The translations under genes were made by a program, and so were the position numbers. Shown here piece by piece: positions 7,415-11,121 of a stretch of 11,121 nt of DNA; the first letter of the stretch is position 1, and every line of letters starts with the position of its first letter. This DNA comes from Sedimenticola sp. Lineage in GTDB: Bacteria > Pseudomonadota > Gammaproteobacteria > Chromatiales > Chromatiaceae. The stretch lies in assembly GCA_026197195.1 (NCBI GenBank), contig JAPHUG010000105.1:1-11121 (forward strand), written 5' to 3'. The notes beneath the pieces were generated by a model. The model did not search any database. It was not told the DNA's origin and saw nothing but the letters and a program-made list of their open reading frames with translations.

Positions 7415-8074
7415 ATGACACGCGCACAAATAATCACCCGGCTTGTTAAACCAGCACTGTTTATTGCACTGCTGGCGCCGCTGGCTTTGTTAGTGGGGCA
7501 GGGGGGTTCGGATAATCTGGGTGCCAATCCTGTTGAGACAATCACCCATCAGACAGGAATTTGGGCCTTGCGTCTGCTGCTGTTGACGTTGGCCATTACA
7601 CCGCTATGCAAGTTGACAGGGATAAATGAGCTGGTGCGTTTGCGGCGCATGATAGGTGTTTACAGTTTTTTCTATGCACTGCTGCATTTTATGACCTATG
7701 CCGTACTGGATCACAGCTTTGATATGACGGCGATTCTGGAAGATGTTGTTAAGCGCCCCTACGTGACGGTCGGCTTCAGTGTCTTTTTGATGCTGATTCC
7801 CCTTGCCGTGACATCGACCAACGGCATGGTCAAACGATTAGGTGGTAAACGTTGGAAACGATTGCACAAGCTGGTTTATCTCTGTGGTCTGGGAGGTGTT
7901 GTCCATTACCTCTGGCTGGTCAAGGCGGATACTTTTTCGCCTTTGAATTATCTGGCGTTGTTCCTGATATTAATGCTGTTCCGTCTGCCTGATCGGACTC
8001 AGGATAAGATTAAAGCAGTTGTACGCAATGTAATACCGGGTAAACGCGCTACACCGATGTTGAAGGAGGAATAA
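7415..8074 (+). CDS. msrQ: Haem b membrane subunit MsrQ of the MsrPQ system
   Basis: MsrQ (formerly YedZ) is the inner-membrane ferric-reductase-like partner that passes electrons from the quinol pool to MsrP. The 219-aa sequence shows about six hydrophobic segments (roughly 13-30, 48-66, 78-98, 116-134, 150-168 and 174-192). Conserved family features include the N-terminal [19 protein letters not shown], the [20 protein letters not shown] helix, and the [20 protein letters not shown] helix. His91, His151 and His164 sit at positions matching the conserved haem-ligand histidines of the family. The start at 7415 has AGGA 9 nt upstream. It lies 15 nt after msrP and 2 nt before msrB, and the msrB ribosome site is inside its last codons, so the genes are tightly linked. 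Confidence 0.96.
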   Translation: MTRAQIITRLVKPALFIALLAPLALLVGQGGSDNLGANPVETITHQTGIWALRLLLLTLAITPLCKLTGINELVRLRRMIGVYSFFYALLHFMTYAVLDHSFDMTAILEDVVKRPYVTVGFSVFLMLIPLAVTSTNGMVKRLGGKRWKRLHKLVYLCGLGGVVHYLWLVKADTFSPLNYLALFLILMLFRLPDRTQDKIKAVVRNVIPGKRATPMLKEE

Positions 8075-8076
8075 TC

Positions 8077-8628
8077 ATGAAGAAGTTTTATGTCATACCG
8101 GCCCTCATTGTTTCGCTGCTGGCGGGTCAGGCCTTACTCCCGACTTATGCTGAAAATGATAAGCCAGGCATGAGTGACCGTTGGAGTCGTCCTGCGGATG
8201 AACAGATACGTGAAATGCTGACGCCTGAGCAATATAAGGTAACGCAGAAAGATGGAACTGAACGGGCCTTTAAAAATGCTTATTGGAACAATAAGGCTGA
8301 TGGGATCTATGTCGATGTAGTTTCCGGCGAACCCCTGTTCAGTTCTAAAGACAAGTTCAAGTCTGGTACTGGCTGGCCCAGCTTTACCCGGCCTTTGGTC
8401 GATGATCATGTGCTCAAGAAAAGTGACTGGTCATGGGGTATGCGTCGAACCGAGGTACGCTCACGGTTTGGTGACTCGCATCTTGGTCATGTGTTTGAGG
8501 ATGGTCCACAACCAACGGGTTTACGTTACTGCATCAACTCTGCCTCGCTTAAATTTATACCGGTAGAAAATCTAAAGCAGGCGGGCTATGGCGAGTTTAT
8601 GGATCAGTTCAAGATGAGCAAGCAGTGA
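8077..8628 (+). CDS. msrB: Exported one-Cys peptide-methionine (R)-S-oxide reductase MsrB
   Basis: MsrB reduces the R-epimer of methionine sulfoxide in proteins. This 183-aa form begins with a Sec signal peptide ([20 protein letters not shown], cleavage near PTYA/EN), so it should work in the periplasm, unlike the usual cytoplasmic enzyme. The MsrB core is intact: [12 protein letters not shown] (residues 95-106), [39 protein letters not shown] with catalytic Cys152, and the AGYGEF end. Cys152 is the only cysteine. The recycling cysteine position (Cys63 in E. coli, 54 residues before the catalytic one) is Thr98, and the zinc CxxC pairs are replaced (YVDVVSGEP and FGDSHLG). A zinc-free enzyme resolved by an outside thiol is expected. 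A strong AGGAGG lies 7 nt before ATG 8077. The stop overlaps a GTG codon and is followed by the DUF1223 gene. Confidence 0.95.
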   Translation: MKKFYVIPALIVSLLAGQALLPTYAENDKPGMSDRWSRPADEQIREMLTPEQYKVTQKDGTERAFKNAYWNNKADGIYVDVVSGEPLFSSKDKFKSGTGWPSFTRPLVDDHVLKKSDWSWGMRRTEVRSRFGDSHLGHVFEDGPQPTGLRYCINSASLKFIPVENLKQAGYGEFMDQFKMSKQ

Positions 8629-8631
8629 GGG
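8627..8631 (+). promoter_or_regulatory. Ribosome binding site GAGGG that sets the DUF1223 start
   Basis: GAGGG overlaps the msrB stop codon and lies 8 nt before ATG 8640. It favours ATG 8640 over the overlapping GTG at 8625, which has no ribosome site and would add five residues before the signal peptide. The overlap suggests translational coupling to msrB. Confidence 0.6.
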
Positions 8632-8639
8632 TATGGACG

Positions 8640-9407
8640 ATGAGAACAGCAACCTATGCTAGATCACTCTGCTGTTCGCTATTGATGGGCAGCCTGTTCG
8701 TCAGTAGCGCATGGGCTGAAACGGTTCGCTTCACCAGTAGTCAGGAACAGGTTGCTATGGTTGAACTCTATACCTCCGAAGGGTGCAGCAGTTGTCCGCC
8801 TGCCGAGGCCTGGTTGAACCGTTTTGTCGATGATGAAAAACTTTGGAAGCAAGTGATTCCCATGGCCTTTCATGTGGATTATTGGGATTACATTGGCTGG
8901 AAAGACCGGTTTGCACAGTCCCGCTTCAGCCAACGGCAGTACCGATACCAAAAGGAGGGTGGTATACGCACAGTCTATACCCCTGGTGTTTTGCTGAATG
9001 GTAAAGAGTGGCGAAGCCGATCCTCTTCGCTGCCAAGCAGATCAGAGAAACAGGTTGGGACGCTGAGTTTAGAACTGACAGATCAAGGGTTATCTGCACA
9101 ATTTGATCCGGCGCATAACACGCAGGGGCATTTGCGACTCTATGTGGCGGTCCTTGCTTTTGGGATCAACACGGAAGTGGCGGCCGGTGAAAACAGAGGG
9201 CGCGAACTTGCCCATGAGTTTGTTGTTGTTGGTTTAAATGAAACACCGTCATCTGATTTCAACTGGCAGGTGGGGTTACCCCAGGTGCGAGCAGTCGGTG
9301 CCACACGTCATGCCGTCGTTGCCTGGGTGAGTGAGGAGAATAGCTTACGGCCACTGCAGGCAACGGGGGGCTGGGTGTCTGACGGACTGGTGCCTGTCGG
9401 GGGATAA
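8640..9407 (+). CDS. Exported DUF1223 protein, predicted thioredoxin-like fold with CxxC
   Basis: This 255-aa protein matches DUF1223, a family of exported proteins predicted to have a thioredoxin-like fold. It has a Sec signal peptide (MRTATYARSLCCSLLMGS then FVSSAWA, cleavage before ETVRF). The family hallmark VELYTSEGCSSCPPAEAWLN carries Cys49 and Cys52 in a CxxC motif, followed by the typical PMAFHVDYWDYIGWKDRFA and a TVYTPGVLLNGKEW segment with a cis-Pro-like TPGV turn. The C-terminal half is a beta-rich domain (about residues 125-255). No activity is established for the family to my knowledge. Its place as the last gene of an msrP-msrQ-msrB operon, with coupled translation to a one-Cys MsrB, suggests it reduces that enzyme or its sulfenic acid; this is inference. 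A 260-aa form starting at GTG 8625 is possible but less likely. Confidence 0.9.
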   Translation: MRTATYARSLCCSLLMGSLFVSSAWAETVRFTSSQEQVAMVELYTSEGCSSCPPAEAWLNRFVDDEKLWKQVIPMAFHVDYWDYIGWKDRFAQSRFSQRQYRYQKEGGIRTVYTPGVLLNGKEWRSRSSSLPSRSEKQVGTLSLELTDQGLSAQFDPAHNTQGHLRLYVAVLAFGINTEVAAGENRGRELAHEFVVVGLNETPSSDFNWQVGLPQVRAVGATRHAVVAWVSEENSLRPLQATGGWVSDGLVPVGG

Positions 9408-9500
9408 GTCAACGTCTTTGGCCGGGTATTGACCGCTCAAAAAGTGGGTATAAGTCTTAATGTCACCTGATTATGGTATCATTTGTAACAAACCATACTC

Positions 9501-9505
9501 AGGAA
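9501..9505 (+). promoter_or_regulatory. Ribosome binding site AGGAA that sets the Nudix-MBL start
   Basis: AGGAA lies 5 nt before ATG 9511. The longer reading frame from ATG 9460 has no ribosome site, and its first 17 residues show no similarity to a Nudix N-terminus. The domain begins naturally at MRDAVAAILV. Confidence 0.6.
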
Positions 9506-9510
9506 CAACC

Positions 9511-10845
9511 ATGCGCGATGCAGTAGCAGCGATACTAGTACACGATGACGAGGTGTTTGTAATCAAACGCCAGGATTACCTGCGGGCCTTCCCGGGCTAC
9601 CTGGCCTTTCCTGGCGGCAAGGTGGATGAAGAGGATGCTGAACATGCGTACGATCACCCACTTCTTTCTGATTTTAAACCAGAGCGAATTAGGGCGCTTA
9701 TTCGTGAGGTGGAAGAGGAGCTGGGTTTTGATCTTGAACAGGCGATACGGGCTGATCAGGTTGAGGCTATTGACCTGTTGGGTGTGGCCATCACACCGGC
9801 CTTTGAGCGGGTCAGATTTCATGCTCACTACTACAAGATTGTGCTGAGGTCCAAGCCTGACTTTCAGCCGGACAGCAATGAAATAGCCTGGTCAGAGTGG
9901 ATGAAGGGCGATGACTTACTGGAGACCTATACCTCGGGTAATGGAATGATGGTGGTTCCGGTCATGCGGACCGCAAAAGCACTTGCTCAGAATATCGCCA
10001 TACCCAAGATTGAACCCATTACGCTAGAGTATGATGAAACCCGGGAGTTGGCTTACCTGGAGATGATCCATGGACTGGGTTATATTCCCACCCCTTCCAA
10101 TACCCTGCCTCCTGCAGAGTATACCTACGCCTTGATTATTGGTACCGGGGAGGCGCCGCGCTATCTGGTCGATCCTGCACCGGCTGACGATGAGGTGATG
10201 GCGCGTTTACTGAATACGCTCAAACGCTATCCCATCGATGGGATACTGATTACTCACCATCACCGTGATCATCATGAGCGTGCACCTGAGATAGCCCGCC
10301 GGCTGAAGCTTCCTATTCGCTGTTCATCTAAAACAGAACAGCGACTGCGGGCATCCCACGGAGAAGATTATCTGGATCAGGTTGAAGTGATTCATGTTGA
10401 AGAGGGGACACACCTGACCCAGTGGCTGGGCCGCGATGTGCACTGTTATGAATTGCCGGGTCATGACGATGGCATGATCGGTTTTGCACCCACAGATATG
10501 GCCTGGTTTTTTGTTGCCGATCTGGTACAGCCGATGGCGACAGTGGTAATACCGGAACCAGAGGGCAATATGCAGGACTACTTTGACAGCCTGCAACGGG
10601 TTATTGATCTGCAACCCAAGGCGATTCTCTCTTCCCATGGTATTCCTATCGGTGGTACCTATCTGGTTGAGAAGACACTTCAACACCGCCAGGAGCGCGA
10701 AGAACAGATTGTAGCGTTACTTGATCAGGGTGTTGATCTGGAGCAGATGGTTCAAAGACTTTACCGCGGCATCAATCAGAAACTGATACCATTAGCCAGG
10801 CAGAATGTGAGACAACATCTGCGTAAGCTGGGGCATACGATTTAG
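9511..10845 (+). CDS. Nudix hydrolase fused to a LACTB2-like metallo-beta-lactamase-fold domain
   Basis: This 444-aa protein has two domains. Residues 1 to about 165 are a Nudix hydrolase with its box at 35-73: GGKVDEE, then a 16-residue insert relative to the usual spacing, then IREVEEELGF, so the metal-binding REVEEELG helix is intact. Residues of about 175-444 are a metallo-beta-lactamase fold: metal motif THHHRDHHE (His249, His251, Asp253, His254), GHDDG with His318, FFVADLV with Asp337, and SSHGIPIGG with His376. The end (LQHRQEREEQIVALLDQG to RQNVRQHLRKL) resembles the winged-helix tail of LACTB2, a human endoribonuclease. Nudix enzymes cleave nucleoside diphosphate derivatives; the actual substrates here are unknown. 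It is cytoplasmic, with no signal. It starts 103 bp after the DUF1223 gene and may be a separate unit. Confidence 0.9.
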   Translation: MRDAVAAILVHDDEVFVIKRQDYLRAFPGYLAFPGGKVDEEDAEHAYDHPLLSDFKPERIRALIREVEEELGFDLEQAIRADQVEAIDLLGVAITPAFERVRFHAHYYKIVLRSKPDFQPDSNEIAWSEWMKGDDLLETYTSGNGMMVVPVMRTAKALAQNIAIPKIEPITLEYDETRELAYLEMIHGLGYIPTPSNTLPPAEYTYALIIGTGEAPRYLVDPAPADDEVMARLLNTLKRYPIDGILITHHHRDHHERAPEIARRLKLPIRCSSKTEQRLRASHGEDYLDQVEVIHVEEGTHLTQWLGRDVHCYELPGHDDGMIGFAPTDMAWFFVADLVQPMATVVIPEPEGNMQDYFDSLQRVIDLQPKAILSSHGIPIGGTYLVEKTLQHRQEREEQIVALLDQGVDLEQMVQRLYRGINQKLIPLARQNVRQHLRKLGHTI

Positions 10846-10905
10846 TTTTCTTTATGCTGAGTTGTGCCTTGGCTCATCTGTTTCATAGACGAGCGGGAGT
10901 CCTAC

Positions 10906-11121
10906 ATGGCGATAATGGAAAACATACCTTACAGCGAGTTGGAGATTGGTACTTCTGCCAATTTCAGTAAAACCCTTACCGAAGACGACCTTATTCTATT
11001 TGCCAAGATATCGGGTGATGTGAACCCGGTGCATCTGGATGACGCGTTTGCCCGGGATACGCTCTTTAAAGGCCGCATCGGACACGGTATGTGGACCGGT
11101 TCAGTGATCTCCGCCGCAGTG
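10906..11121 (+). CDS. MaoC-like (R)-specific enoyl-CoA hydratase, N-terminal part (runs off right edge)
   Basis: The first 72 codons are visible. The hydratase-2 motif is clear: FAKISGDVNPVHLD, with catalytic Asp38 and His43, followed by the GRIGHGMWTGSVIS segment typical of the hot-dog fold. Members such as PhaJ hydrate trans-2-enoyl-CoA to (R)-3-hydroxyacyl-CoA, feeding polyhydroxyalkanoate synthesis or fatty acid metabolism. Some relatives are fused to a phosphate acyltransferase, which cannot be excluded because the gene continues beyond the window. ATG 10906 has GGGAG 6 nt upstream; the in-frame ATG at 10915 is a weaker choice. It lies 60 bp after the Nudix-MBL gene in the same direction. 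That gap holds only a weak G-U containing hairpin without a T-run, so co-transcription is possible. Confidence 0.92.
   Translation, partial: MAIMENIPYSELEIGTSANFSKTLTEDDLILFAKISGDVNPVHLDDAFARDTLFKGRIGHGMWTGSVISAAV

Noticed and set aside
8625..8639. GTG start for the DUF1223 gene overlapping the msrB stop
   Set aside because: ATG 8640 has a well-placed GAGGG and gives a typical signal peptide start; the GTG form adds five residues without support.
9460..9510. 17-residue N-terminal extension of the Nudix-MBL protein from ATG 9460
   Set aside because: There is no ribosome site before 9460, while AGGAA precedes ATG 9511, where the Nudix domain naturally begins.
10846..10905. Intrinsic terminator between the Nudix-MBL gene and the MaoC gene
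   Set aside because: TGAGTT and GGCTCA can pair only with two G-U pairs and a 7-nt loop, and there is no T-run afterwards.

Overview
The window looks like chromosomal DNA from a gammaproteobacterium. The basis is family-level resemblance: a Tdh very close in motif order to the enterobacterial enzyme, a complete msrP-msrQ pair with the proteobacterial gene order, and Shine-Dalgarno-type starts. The genus cannot be settled from the sequence; a free-living or symbiotic sulfur-oxidising lineage is only a guess.

Layout. (1) Positions 1-596, minus strand: the N-terminal 198 codons of L-threonine 3-dehydrogenase (tdh), divergent from (2) an XRE-cupin regulator at 700-1281, across a 103-bp intergenic region with an inverted repeat. 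(3) 1310-3151, minus strand: a SulP anion transporter with a STAS domain and a cysteine-bearing C-terminal tail, convergent with the regulator. (4) 3152-6430: a gene-poor, accessory-looking stretch with three plus-strand genes. They encode a 155-aa soluble protein, a 382-aa exported protein and a 163-aa membrane protein resembling DUF3592. Between them are long AT-richer intergenic regions with small palindromes and a diverged repeated motif. (5) 6431-9407: a tight four-gene plus-strand operon, msrP, msrQ, msrB and a DUF1223 gene. (6) 9511-10845: a Nudix hydrolase fused to a metallo-beta-lactamase-fold domain of LACTB2 type. (7) 10906 to the right edge: the start of a MaoC-like (R)-specific enoyl-CoA hydratase.

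How the genes work together. The four-gene operon is the most coherent unit. MsrP (Tat-exported molybdoenzyme) and MsrQ (membrane haem b protein) form the known envelope methionine sulfoxide reductase. The third gene is an exported MsrB with a single cysteine: the catalytic one is present, but the recycling cysteine and all zinc cysteines are missing. The fourth is an exported thioredoxin-like DUF1223 protein with a CxxC motif. The inference is an envelope protein-repair operon in which the DUF1223 protein may supply or relay thiol electrons to the one-Cys MsrB. The divergent tdh/XRE-cupin pair suggests local control of threonine catabolism.

No tRNA, rRNA, CRISPR array, insertion sequence or convincing intrinsic terminator was found. 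All family calls come from reading motifs by eye, without database searches.
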